47,776 bases of DNA from Bacteroidales bacterium (GTDB lineage: Bacteria > Bacteroidota > Bacteroidia > Bacteroidales > UBA1715). The notes beneath the pieces were generated by a model. The model made no database searches and had not been told where the DNA came from. It worked only from the letters and a program-made list of their open reading frames with translations. Location: NCBI GenBank assembly GCA_017642535.1, contig JAGCOW010000032.1:1-47776 (forward strand), read 5' to 3'. Both the position numbers and the translations under genes were made by a program. Below are positions 1 to 7,497 of this stretch, piece after piece. Each line of letters opens with the position of its first letter. Positions within the stretch are counted from its first letter, which is position 1.

Positions 1-1
1 A

Positions 2-1123
2 GATTGGTTTGTTGACATAGATAAGTTTGATAACCAATTCTATAAGGCAACAAAATACGATGCAGAAGATAATGAAACCTATGCCTTGATAAATCAGCAA
101 GGAAATCTTATTTCGGATTGGTTTAGTGAGATAGACGATTTAAAAGATGGCTTTGCAAAGGTTACTAATTATAATGATGAGGGCAATGAGATTTATGCAC
201 TCATAGACAAAAGTGGAAAGTTGATTTCTAAATGGTATGATGATGATAGTGACTTCGATGATTTGCGCGAAGCAAAACAAAGTATAGCCAGTGAAAATAC
301 AGAGAATGTAAAAGAACAACAAGAAGCTATGGCTGCTCCCTCTGTGCCATCAAAAGAAGCGGAAAAACAATCTGCTGTATCGCAAAATGTTAACCCTAAT
401 AATACTCATAATATGTACAACGAACAATTAGAAAATTTGATTGATGCCGCTCTTGCGGATGGTGTATTAACCGAAAAAGAAAAACAGATTCTTTTCAAAA
501 AAGCACAAGCTATGGGCGTGGATTTAGATGAATTTGAAATGGTACTTGACGCCCGGCTTGTAAAATTGCATAAAGCAGAGCAAGAGAAATCGGCTTCCTC
601 TGCTCCTAAGAGCAATAAATTTGGTGATGTGAAGAAATGTCCTGCTTGTGGTGCTATGGTGCAAAGCTATCAAGGTTTGTGTCCAGAATGCGGATATGCT
701 TTTGAAGGATTGGAAGCTAATACTTCCGTTCAAAAACTTGCAAAATCTATTGAACAAGCTTCTTCGGATGAAAATGTAGCAAAAATCATCAGTACTTTCC
801 CTGTTCCAAACACTAAAGCAGACCTTATGGAGCTCATATTATCCTTAGAACCCAAAACAAAAAGTTCAGAAGAAGTGAGTGATAAGATTTGGAAAGCATA
901 TTGTGAGAAATATGAAGAATGTATAAGAAAAGCGAAGTATGTTTTCCCAAATGACCCGCAGTTTGCTCCCTTGTTGGCCGATTATGAAGATAGAAATAAA
1001 GGATTAAAAGGATGGTGGAATAAAAAAAGTAGTGAAAGTAAATTATTTTTGTATATTCTTGGTGGTAATATTGTCTTATGGACAATACTTGGAATATTAA
1101 GTTTACTTGGATTGGTCGACTAA
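2..1123 (+). CDS. WG-repeat / TerB-like / zinc-ribbon membrane-anchored protein, 5' partial
   Basis: The reading frame is open from base 2 with no stop, so the gene enters from the left and its true start is outside the window; 373 residues are visible. The N-terminal part has two tandem WG-type repeats (pattern: aromatic and acidic residues, then Y-A-L-I-x-x-x-G-x-L-I-S). Next comes a helical segment with 'LADGVLTEKEKQIL', typical of TerB-like domains, then a Cys4 zinc ribbon (CPACG...CPECG). The extreme C-terminus is one hydrophobic helix ending a few residues before the stop, which suggests tail anchoring with the rest in the cytoplasm. No catalytic residues are evident; WG repeats and zinc ribbons usually mediate binding, so a scaffold or sensor role is inferred. 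It starts a tight co-directional run: the next gene begins 19 bases after the stop. The domain reading is fairly sure; the function is unknown. Confidence 0.75.
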   Translation, partial: DWFVDIDKFDNQFYKATKYDAEDNETYALINQQGNLISDWFSEIDDLKDGFAKVTNYNDEGNEIYALIDKSGKLISKWYDDDSDFDDLREAKQSIASENTENVKEQQEAMAAPSVPSKEAEKQSAVSQNVNPNNTHNMYNEQLENLIDAALADGVLTEKEKQILFKKAQAMGVDLDEFEMVLDARLVKLHKAEQEKSASSAPKSNKFGDVKKCPACGAMVQSYQGLCPECGYAFEGLEANTSVQKLAKSIEQASSDENVAKIISTFPVPNTKADLMELILSLEPKTKSSEEVSDKIWKAYCEKYEECIRKAKYVFPNDPQFAPLLADYEDRNKGLKGWWNKKSSESKLFLYILGGNIVLWTILGILSLLGLVD

Positions 1124-1142
1124 TAGTATTAACAACGCTGGT

Positions 1143-1691
1143 ATGTATACTGATATTAAAACACAAATAGAGCCTATGCTACAAGGGGTTGCTTATTGGA
1201 TAGCTTATAAAAAAGAATTAAGTAACCTTAATTTAATTGAAGCAGATATTGTAAGCGAAGCTGCACATTTTTTATCTGCACGATTATTTGATTATTATGT
1301 TAAAAGAGAGGTGGATTATTCCTCTTTGAATTGTAAATTGAGTAAGCAATATGCTGATTTAGGAATATTTTCCCATAAAGATAACAAGTGTACGTGTATT
1401 ATTGAATTTAAACTTGGGGATAACACTAGTGGTGGTTATAAACAAGATTTGCAAAAGGTAAAAAAATTTAAAAGTTTAGAAAAAGATATCACTTGTTTGG
1501 TTGTCATTGCATATAGAAACTCTTGCTCCATAAAGAGACCTCATGAATTTGTAACACCCAATGGAAAAGCCAAAAGGGGCATTATTAAAGATAAAACAGG
1601 GGTACCAGTAAAAGTGCATAGAGTTTGTAATGCTCTTGCCTCAAAATCTGTGAATAAAATGAAAAAGGTTGTATGTATAGAAGTAATATAA
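1143..1691 (+). CDS. PD-(D/E)XK nuclease-like protein
   Basis: This 182-residue protein carries the core signature of the PD-(D/E)XK fold: Asp72 in 'YADLGIF', then a short hairpin and Glu88-Phe-Lys90 in 'CIIEFKLG', with an upstream acidic residue (Glu39) in a preceding helix. After the motif comes a helix with 'QDLQKVKKF' and a strand 'TCLVVIAY', as expected for the fold. No DNA-binding domain is visible. The frame is open to an upstream TTG at 1107 inside the previous gene; I chose ATG 1143 because it lies outside that gene and gives a normal start. The gene is markedly AT-rich (69 G+C in 240 bases over 1201-1440, 28.75%) compared with 42.5% over 6001-6240, a sign of recent acquisition. It sits between the zinc-ribbon protein and the SPFH protein. 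Nuclease activity is inferred from the motif only. Confidence 0.65.
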   Translation: MYTDIKTQIEPMLQGVAYWIAYKKELSNLNLIEADIVSEAAHFLSARLFDYYVKREVDYSSLNCKLSKQYADLGIFSHKDNKCTCIIEFKLGDNTSGGYKQDLQKVKKFKSLEKDITCLVVIAYRNSCSIKRPHEFVTPNGKAKRGIIKDKTGVPVKVHRVCNALASKSVNKMKKVVCIEVI

Positions 1692-1697
1692 GTAATT

Positions 1698-3044
1698 ATG
1701 GGACTATTTAACAAAAAAGAAGGCGGGCTGATGGATGTAATCCGCTGTGACGAACAGGAATACTTAATTTGGAAATGGCGTCCTGCTGGTCAGGATGTAA
1801 ACAGCACGAAAAAGGAGAATGCCATACGTTATGGCAGTAGTCTACGTGTAAAGGATGGCGAAGTAGCAGTATTCTTCTACAGGCAAAACAATGGAACAGA
1901 GCAGGATTTCATTGTCGGACCTTTTGACGATACTATCAAAACAGCAAATTTTCCAATACTTACAGGCATTGTGGGATTGGCATTCGGTGGCAGTTCGCCA
2001 TTTCAAGCCGAGATTTATTACATTAATCTTGCGGGCAATGTGCAAATAAAATTTGGTATTCCCTATTTTGATGTATTCGATCCAAGATTCTTGGATTTTG
2101 CAGTTCCAATGGCTGTACGTGGTACTATAACATTCAACATTACAGACTATAAAAGTTTTATCAAGTTGAATCGACTAATAAACTTCGAACTCAGTGATTT
2201 TGAAAAACAAATAAAAGATGCGGTTGCCAAATACATAAAAGGGGTTATAACAAATATCCCGCAGGATAAAGGAATTCCTGTTCTCCAGATGGAACGCAAG
2301 ATTTTGGAAATAAACGAAATAGTTGCACAATATTTAAAACCCCGTTTGGAAACAGATTTTGGTGTAAATCTGAAAGGATTGGACATAGCCGTCATAGAGC
2401 CAGACAAAGAAAGCGAGGGTTACCGTGAGTTAAGGAACGTTACAGCGGCACAGCAGACAAAAACTATCGAGACGCAGACAGATGTCAATCTGAAAAACCT
2501 ACAAGACACGCAACGTATCAATGCGCAAAACATGGAAGAAACTTTGCGTATTCAGCGAGAAGAAGCCCAACGTGCTCAACGATTGCAATCCGAAACCAAT
2601 TTTATTGGCGCACATGCTCTTGACCAACAAACGGAAGTGCTAAAAACTGGAGCTGCTTCTCTTGGCAATATGGGCTCAATGGATATGGGCGGCAATGGCG
2701 GAGGCATGAATCCGGCAGGAATGATGACAGGAATGATGATGGGCGGAGCCATGGGGCAACAAATGGCTGGTATGATGAATAATATGGGTCAACAAATGAA
2801 TCAAGGTATGGCAACACCTCCGCCGATGCCTCAGGTTCAATACACGGTTAATATAAATGGGCAAAATATGGGACCGTTGAATCTACAGCAAATGCAACAA
2901 TTGGTACAAAACGGTCAAATGACTGCTCAAACATACGTTTGGAAACAAGGTATGGCAAATTGGGAATTTGCAGGAAAAGTACAAGAATTAGCATCTTTGT
3001 TCGGTGCTGTTCCACCCCCCGTTCCTCCTACATCACCAAAATAG
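1698..3044 (+). CDS. SPFH domain protein with C-terminal GYF_2 domain
   Basis: A 448-residue protein. Residues about 15-240 form an SPFH/band-7-like domain of the YdjI ('virion core protein-like') type, beginning with an 'MGLFNKKEGG' leader and no membrane segment. Residues about 245-300 are Gln/Arg/Glu-rich and likely coiled coil. Residues about 310-370 are Gly/Met/Gln-rich and low in complexity. Residues about 378-440 form a GYF_2 domain (GxxxGP...W..GMANWEFA). SPFH proteins oligomerise into membrane-associated scaffolds, and GYF_2 domains bind peptides or partners. A second, free GYF_2 protein follows 23 bases downstream, suggesting the two share a partner. The ATG at 1698 lies 6 bases after the previous stop, so the genes are probably co-transcribed. 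Family assignment is confident; the biological role is not known. Confidence 0.85.
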   Translation: MGLFNKKEGGLMDVIRCDEQEYLIWKWRPAGQDVNSTKKENAIRYGSSLRVKDGEVAVFFYRQNNGTEQDFIVGPFDDTIKTANFPILTGIVGLAFGGSSPFQAEIYYINLAGNVQIKFGIPYFDVFDPRFLDFAVPMAVRGTITFNITDYKSFIKLNRLINFELSDFEKQIKDAVAKYIKGVITNIPQDKGIPVLQMERKILEINEIVAQYLKPRLETDFGVNLKGLDIAVIEPDKESEGYRELRNVTAAQQTKTIETQTDVNLKNLQDTQRINAQNMEETLRIQREEAQRAQRLQSETNFIGAHALDQQTEVLKTGAASLGNMGSMDMGGNGGGMNPAGMMTGMMMGGAMGQQMAGMMNNMGQQMNQGMATPPPMPQVQYTVNINGQNMGPLNLQQMQQLVQNGQMTAQTYVWKQGMANWEFAGKVQELASLFGAVPPPVPPTSPK

Positions 3045-3067
3045 TAATATTTAAAAACTCTGATAAG

Positions 3068-3415
3068 ATGGAAAATAGTTTTTACTCAATAGACAGACTC
3101 GTAGAATTCGGTATGGGATTAGCCGTTGCCCAACAGATGGTGCGTACAATGAACGACTCTATGCAAAATATGTACGTTCCTGGTGCAATGAATACTATGC
3201 AACAACCAATTAATAACATTTACCATGTAATTATGGATGGTAAACAGTCAGGCCCTTATACCGAAAGCGAACTTTCACGCTTGATTGCCGATAAAAAAGT
3301 CACTAAAGATACTTATATCTGGAAGCCAGGAATGAAAGAATGGCAGAAAGCAGAAAATATTCCAGATGTATTGAGGTTGGTAGCGTTGACACCACCAGAA
3401 TTTACTAAACCCTAA
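3068..3415 (+). CDS. GYF_2 domain protein
   Basis: A 115-residue protein whose C-terminal half (about 50-110) is a GYF_2 domain with the same pattern as the end of the SPFH protein: 'GPYTESELSRLI', then 'TYIWKPGMKEWQKAENI'. The N-terminal 45 residues are Met/Gln-rich and resemble the low-complexity linker of the SPFH protein, so this gene looks like a duplicated and detached tail of its neighbour. The frame stays open upstream into the SPFH gene (to 2939) but there it only shadows that gene; ATG 3068 is the first start outside it. No catalytic site or membrane segment is visible. A partner-binding role with the SPFH protein is inferred. Confidence 0.75.
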   Translation: MENSFYSIDRLVEFGMGLAVAQQMVRTMNDSMQNMYVPGAMNTMQQPINNIYHVIMDGKQSGPYTESELSRLIADKKVTKDTYIWKPGMKEWQKAENIPDVLRLVALTPPEFTKP

Positions 3416-3427
3416 AAATAAATAATT

Positions 3428-3775
3428 ATGAAAGTAAATGTTCTTTACAGTATTATTGCAGTTTGTATATCTGCTTTAATTTCTTATGGCATCTATTCTT
3501 TTTGTCAAAATGAAAATAACCTGCTTTTGGCAATCGGTAGTTTCTTATTTGTTGGATTTCCATTGATTTTAGCAATGGGAGTAAATAGCAATTTAAGTAG
3601 ATCGTCTGCTAACATGAAAGTATTGATGGTAGTATGCTTTATGATTATGTTGATAATCAATGTGATATTTGCATGTTTAGCAACTTTTCTCATACCGTTA
3701 TATATTATTCTAAATGGAATAATTACATTGGTGTTCTTCTTGATTTATCATAGCATTTATTCATCGAAACAATAA
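3428..3775 (+). CDS. small integral membrane protein of unknown function
   Basis: A 115-residue, strongly hydrophobic protein with four predicted membrane segments (about 5-25, 32-52, 65-85 and 88-108) and very short polar loops. I recognise no family. It starts 12 bases after the GYF_2 gene and is the last gene before a clear hairpin terminator at 3805-3830, so it closes the run that starts at the left edge of the window. Its position suggests the membrane component of that set, but this is inference from context alone. It could also be an unrelated small membrane protein of the DUF type. Confidence 0.65.
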   Translation: MKVNVLYSIIAVCISALISYGIYSFCQNENNLLLAIGSFLFVGFPLILAMGVNSNLSRSSANMKVLMVVCFMIMLIINVIFACLATFLIPLYIILNGIITLVFFLIYHSIYSSKQ

Positions 3776-3804
3776 TAGAATAGGAAATCATTAGTTATAA
3801 ATTA

Positions 3805-3830
3805 AAGGTCGTCGCAAGGCGGCCTTTTTT
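3805..3830 (+). terminator. rho-independent terminator after the SPFH/GYF gene run
   Basis: AAGGTCGT (3805-3812) pairs with GCGGCCTT (3819-3826), including two G-U pairs, around a short loop, and runs into a T tract ending at 3830. It lies 30 bases after the stop of the small membrane protein and marks the end of the first transcription unit. Confidence 0.65.
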
Positions 3831-3870
3831 AATGCACAATTCATACTGTACAATGCACAAAGGTTTGGTG

Positions 3871-3935
3871 GTTGAGCTTGCCGAAGCCACAATCATCGTT
3901 GTCGGTCGTTTCGGCATGCTCAACGACCGCCGTTG
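3871..3935. repeat. REP-like palindromic element with competing stems
   Basis: GTTGAGCTTGCCGAA (3871-3885) is matched by TTCGGCATGCTCAAC (3910-3924), 14 of 15 positions complementary. Two further inverted repeats share the same bases: CGGTCGTT (3903-3910) with AACGACCG (3922-3929), and CAACG (3921-3925) with CGTTG (3931-3935). The stems are mutually exclusive. The core resembles dispersed palindromes common between bacterial genes; whether other copies exist in this genome cannot be seen from the window. Confidence 0.6.
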
Positions 3936-4049
3936 AGCGAAGCGGGTTTCTCACCTTGCTCCATTCAAGAAAACAGGGTACGTGTGGGAGGTTTTTGCGG
4001 TTTTGTTGACAACCTGTTAATAAAATGTGAATTTGTTGTGGTTTACTCC

Positions 4050-4079
4050 TTTGTTTGTGAGAAAAAATAACGAACTTTG
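4050..4079 (+). promoter_or_regulatory. promoter for the serine hydrolase gene
   Basis: TTTG at 4050-4053, then 18 bases, then GAACTTTG at 4072-4079, which matches the Bacteroidetes -33/-7 pattern TTTG-N19-TAnnTTTG except for the first base of the -7 box. The ATG at 4100 follows about 20 bases downstream. Confidence 0.55.
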
Positions 4080-4099
4080 CACGTGTAAATTGTAAGTCG

Positions 4100-5353
4100 A
4101 TGAATTTTAAACATATAGTAACTCTTTCTCTTATTTTGTTGGTCGGTTATCTCGGCTACACGATTCAGACACAGAAGGGGGCGTATGTTGTTAATTTTGA
4201 ACCGATTACACCTACACAAAATCCTGTTGACAGTAGAACGGAAATAGTCGATTTCGTAAAAATTTATTCCGATTTTTTCCAAAATCAGTTTGATTCGTTG
4301 CATTCCGTTGGTGGTGCAATGACGATTGTGTATAAGGGACAGGTGGTTTGTTGTAAGCCGTATGGCGTAAAAAAACAGGGAACCCACGATTCTGTCAATG
4401 TTCACACTCGTTTCCGCCTTGCTTCGGTTTCTAAAGGATTTGCTGGCGTGCTTGCTTCCAAAATGGCTGAACGCGAAGCGATAGACTTGGACGAACCCAT
4501 TATTACGTATTTGCCGTCGTTGCATTTGTCTAAAACGTATAATGAGGAAAATGTTACGCTTCGTCACGTGTTGAGCCATACGTCGGGTTTGCTTGGATAT
4601 TCGTTCGACTCATATGTTGAAAGTGGTCTGTCGTTTCATCAGATTTATCAGAAACTGCACGTGGCGAAAATCGACGCATTGCCTGGGCAACATTATGCTT
4701 ACCAGAATGTTATGTTTAGCTTGCTCGACACTGTCTTGCAATTGCGTACGGGAATGACCTACGCCAACTTGATGAAGGAAAATCTTTTCTTGCCGCTTGG
4801 AATGAAGGATGCTTCGGTCGGTTTTAATGGTTTTGTTGCTTCAAAAAATTTTGCCTATCCTCATAAAATGTTGTCTGCCAAAACGTTAACATACAAAGTT
4901 TGCGACTTGAACGAACGTTATTATGCAACGGCACCTGCAGCTGGCGTCAATGCGAGCATTTCTGATTTGAGCATCTGGTTGCGGGCAATTATGGGCTACG
5001 CTCCGCAAGTGGTTTCGCCAAATGTTTTGAATGAAATTGGTACCTCGTATGTGTCAATTCCAATGAAGGGGACTGCGTCGTACTGGGGTCCGAAATTGGA
5101 AGACAAGGGCTATGGACTTGGTTGGCGAGTATTTACGTATAACGGCGAGAAAATCTTGTATCATGGTGGATATGTGCAAGGGTATCGTTCCGAAATTATT
5201 GTTTGGCCAGAAAAAGAGATTGCTATGGCTATGTTGCTCAATTCTCCGAACTTATTGGCTAAAAAAGCTGTTCCGTTTTTCGTGAACTTGTATTCGTTCT
5301 ACTTGAACCCGTCGGTTGTAAGTCTGGAAACGAAAGAGGAATCAACGAACTGA
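4100..5353 (+). CDS. class C beta-lactamase-family serine hydrolase
   Basis: A 417-residue protein of the serine beta-lactamase/DD-peptidase superfamily (Pfam Beta-lactamase, PF00144). Residues 1-20 form a hydrophobic signal or signal anchor, placing the enzyme in the periplasm or outer envelope. The active-site set is complete: Ser109-x-x-Lys112 (SVSK), Tyr201-x-Asn203 (YQN), and His355-Gly-Gly357 in the KTG position. The HGG variant is typical of the esterase/DD-peptidase branch rather than of true AmpC beta-lactamases, so hydrolysis of a D-amino acid peptide or an ester is more likely than antibiotic resistance; the substrate cannot be read from the sequence. It has its own promoter and is followed after about 80 bases by the epimerase gene. 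The family is sure; the substrate is unknown. Confidence 0.9.
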   Translation: MNFKHIVTLSLILLVGYLGYTIQTQKGAYVVNFEPITPTQNPVDSRTEIVDFVKIYSDFFQNQFDSLHSVGGAMTIVYKGQVVCCKPYGVKKQGTHDSVNVHTRFRLASVSKGFAGVLASKMAEREAIDLDEPIITYLPSLHLSKTYNEENVTLRHVLSHTSGLLGYSFDSYVESGLSFHQIYQKLHVAKIDALPGQHYAYQNVMFSLLDTVLQLRTGMTYANLMKENLFLPLGMKDASVGFNGFVASKNFAYPHKMLSAKTLTYKVCDLNERYYATAPAAGVNASISDLSIWLRAIMGYAPQVVSPNVLNEIGTSYVSIPMKGTASYWGPKLEDKGYGLGWRVFTYNGEKILYHGGYVQGYRSEIIVWPEKEIAMAMLLNSPNLLAKKAVPFFVNLYSFYLNPSVVSLETKEESTN

Positions 5354-5379
5354 TTTTAATTGATAATTGACAACTGTAG

Positions 5380-5398
5380 GGACGCAATGTTTGCGTCC
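5380..5398. repeat. short palindrome (hairpin) between genes
   Basis: GGACGC (5380-5385) and GCGTCC (5393-5398) form a perfect 6-bp stem with a 7-base loop, preceded by TGTA. The same TGTAGGG lead-in precedes another hairpin at 46415-46435, which suggests one family of dispersed intergenic hairpins. No T tract follows, so termination is not its obvious role. Confidence 0.5.
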
Positions 5399-5435
5399 GT
5401 TGATGTTTTATAAAACCGTTTCAAATTTTCGAACA

Positions 5436-6635
5436 ATGTACGCTTCTCTCAAAAAAGAATTTGAAAAAGAACTCAAAAATGTTCTCTCATTCTGGTCAAC
5501 AAAGGCGATTGACAAGAAAACGGGGCAATTCTATGGCGAAATCGACCATTATGGAACGCCCGAACCCGACGCTCACAAGGGAATCATAATGTATTCTCGT
5601 ATTTTATGGACGTTCGCAGCTGCCTGTCGTTTTTACAAAAATGCTGATTATAAAGAATTTGCCGACAAGGCACGCTCGTTTATCGAAGGACATTTCTTCG
5701 ATAAGAAAAATGGTGGCGTATATTGGGAAACTACGGCCGACGGTACGGTTGTGGTAAACAAGAAACAGGTCTATGCCGAGGCATTCACCATTTATGCGTA
5801 TGCGGAATATTACCTTGCCTTTGGCGACAAGTCGGCATTGGATTTTGCAATGGATTTGTTCAACAAACTTGAATCAATCTGTCTTGATACTAAAAATGGC
5901 GGCTATTTCGAGGCGTTTTCCGAGACGTGGGACAAACTCGACGATGTTCGTTTGAGCGACAAGGATTTGAACGAACCCAAGGGAATGAATACAAACCTTC
6001 ACGTGTTGGAGGCATACACCACGCTTTACGAGGCGACAAAGGACGCTCGTGTAGGAAAAGCTCTCAAGGACGAAATTTTCTTGTATCTGAATACGATTGT
6101 TGACAAGAATAATCACGTAACTATCTTTTTCTCAGAAGATTGGAAACCTAAAACGACGGAGATTTCGTATGGTCACGATATTGAATCAACGTGGCTGATT
6201 TGGGAAGCGGCAAAAATGTTGAACGATACGGCTTTGCTTGACGAAATTCGTCCCAAAATTCTTGCTATGGTCGATACGTTCATAGCCGAAGGATTCGACA
6301 CGAAAACAAATTCCACGTGGTACGAATTTTTCCCAAAAACGGGCAAACGCGACAGCGACCGTCATTGGTGGGTGCAGATAGAGGCCGTTGAAGGACTTGC
6401 CAACGCATTCGATATGACAGGCAAGGAAGAATATCGCAAACTTGCCTTGAAACAATGGGAATACATTCGCGAGAATCTTATTGACCGTGTTCATGGCGAA
6501 TGGTTTTGGCGAATCGACGACGACGGTTTTCCCGTTGACAGCGAACCCAAGATGGGTATGTGGAAATGCCCGTACCACAACGGCAGGGGCTTGATGCACA
6601 TGATTCACGAGATGGAAAAGTGGGGGAGCAAGTGA
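5436..6635 (+). CDS. AGE-family epimerase, probable cellobiose 2-epimerase
   Basis: A 399-residue protein of the N-acylglucosamine 2-epimerase (AGE) family, matching the usual length of about 390-410 and the (alpha/alpha)6-barrel pattern. Residues that line the active site in cellobiose 2-epimerases are present: Arg55 in 'YSRILWTF', His189 in 'NLHVLEAY', His247 and Glu250 in 'GHDIESTW', Trp311 and Glu316 in 'RHWWVQIEAVEG', and His381 in 'CPYHNGR'. These enzymes convert beta-1,4-linked disaccharides such as cellobiose to glucosyl-mannose in the cytoplasm, feeding mannan and cellulose breakdown. There is no signal peptide, in line with a cytoplasmic enzyme. I chose ATG 5436; upstream in-frame starts fall in the palindromic spacer. 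Acylglucosamine 2-epimerase is the main alternative, but the HDIES/YHNGR pattern favours cellobiose. Nearby GH43 and GH74 genes fit plant-glycan use. Confidence 0.85.
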   Translation: MYASLKKEFEKELKNVLSFWSTKAIDKKTGQFYGEIDHYGTPEPDAHKGIIMYSRILWTFAAACRFYKNADYKEFADKARSFIEGHFFDKKNGGVYWETTADGTVVVNKKQVYAEAFTIYAYAEYYLAFGDKSALDFAMDLFNKLESICLDTKNGGYFEAFSETWDKLDDVRLSDKDLNEPKGMNTNLHVLEAYTTLYEATKDARVGKALKDEIFLYLNTIVDKNNHVTIFFSEDWKPKTTEISYGHDIESTWLIWEAAKMLNDTALLDEIRPKILAMVDTFIAEGFDTKTNSTWYEFFPKTGKRDSDRHWWVQIEAVEGLANAFDMTGKEEYRKLALKQWEYIRENLIDRVHGEWFWRIDDDGFPVDSEPKMGMWKCPYHNGRGLMHMIHEMEKWGSK

Positions 6636-6672
6636 GTTTTCGTTCCGAAATTTTTTTGTTTTAGTATCTTCA

Positions 6673-6680
6673 TATTTTTG
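6673..6680 (+). promoter_or_regulatory. -7 promoter box for the Crp/Fnr regulator
   Basis: TATTTTTG matches the Bacteroidetes -7 consensus TAnnTTTG and lies 21 bases before the ATG at 6702. A TTTG upstream (6655-6658) is only 14 bases away, shorter than usual, so the -33 element is uncertain. Confidence 0.45.
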
Positions 6681-6701
6681 CTAAAAAAATAAAAAAACAT
6701 T

Positions 6702-7403
6702 ATGAAAGTCATTGAAAAAGATAATTTGGAAAGTTTGTTGTTGCGTACGCAATTCATTCGTGCCTTGAGCGCTGACGATAAAAAAACGGTGGTTGCAAGT
6801 ACCCGTTTCATTCCATTTTCCAAAGGGGAAAACATTTTCAAACAAGGTGCCACTATCAATGAATTTGTGGTTCTGCTGACAGGTTTGGCAAAAGTTTCGG
6901 TTGAAAATTCAACGAATGAAACTGCCACCATCGTTAAAATGTTGGCACCCGTATCTTTACTTTCGGTCAGCTCCATGTTCGACACTACGTATAAGGCAAC
7001 GGCTGTCGCAATGAACTATTCTATGGTTGCTTTTATTGATAAGACGACCGTTTTGGATATCGTTAAAAAGAATCCGAAATGTTTGCTGTCGTTGCTTGAA
7101 TATTCTCATAATTTTATGGCTGAGGCAGTGCAGCAAATCGTTGATTTTGGCCAAAAAACAATTAAATCCCGTGTTGCTTGTTCATTGCTCAAAATCGCAC
7201 GCTTTGGCAAAAACGATTTTATTGACATTCCAATCTCCCGTAATGATATCGCTCAATATTCGGGCATAGCAACGGGTAGTACCATTCGTTTGTTGGCTGA
7301 AATGGAAAAAGATGGAATTATTGTTCTTGACAAAAAAACTATCAAGATTGTCAACAAAGAAGAATTGATTCGGATTAGCAAGATTGATACGAAAGAGGAC
7401 TAA
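6702..7403 (+). CDS. Crp/Fnr-family transcriptional regulator
   Basis: A 233-residue protein with the two-domain layout of the Crp/Fnr family. Residues about 15-130 form the cyclic-nucleotide-binding-like beta-roll ('FSKGENIFKQGATINEF', then a glycine-rich strand pair). Residues about 155-220 form a winged helix-turn-helix of the Crp type ('ISRNDIAQYSGIATGSTIR' as the HTH and recognition helix). I do not see the Arg/Ser pair expected for cAMP contact, nor the Fnr cysteines, so the ligand is unknown. Bacteroidetes members often answer to redox or stress signals, but the target here cannot be inferred. The start at ATG 6702 is well placed after a TATTTTTG box. It is convergent with the GH43 gene across a 94-base gap that holds an AT-rich inverted repeat. 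Confidence 0.88.
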   Translation: MKVIEKDNLESLLLRTQFIRALSADDKKTVVASTRFIPFSKGENIFKQGATINEFVVLLTGLAKVSVENSTNETATIVKMLAPVSLLSVSSMFDTTYKATAVAMNYSMVAFIDKTTVLDIVKKNPKCLLSLLEYSHNFMAEAVQQIVDFGQKTIKSRVACSLLKIARFGKNDFIDIPISRNDIAQYSGIATGSTIRLLAEMEKDGIIVLDKKTIKIVNKEELIRISKIDTKED

Positions 7404-7419
7404 TCTAAAGATTTGATAA

Positions 7420-7491
7420 TTAAGAATTATAAATTAAGAATTCTGGTGACAGAATTGTAAAAAACAAAATTTTTTAATTCTTAATTCTTAA
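7420..7491. terminator. AT-rich inverted repeat between convergent genes, probable bidirectional terminator
   Basis: TTAAGAATT occurs at 7420-7428 and 7434-7442, and its complement AATTCTTAA twice (overlapping) at 7476-7491. The two halves can fold back on each other over a run of T. It lies between the Crp/Fnr gene and the GH43 gene, which converge here. Confidence 0.4.
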
Positions 7492-7497
7492 CTCTCG

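Larger units (their letters stand above)
3776..4099. other. 324-base intergenic region: terminator, palindromic element, promoter
   Basis: No credible gene lies here. In order it holds the terminator at 3805-3830, a short direct repeat (aatgcacaa at about 3831 and 3853), the multi-stem palindromic element at 3871-3935, and the promoter at 4050-4079 for the serine hydrolase gene. Confidence 0.7.

Noticed and set aside
4100..5353. Antibiotic-resistance AmpC beta-lactamase
   Set aside because: HGG replaces KTG and the enzyme is longer with an anchor-like N-terminus; the esterase/DD-peptidase branch fits better.
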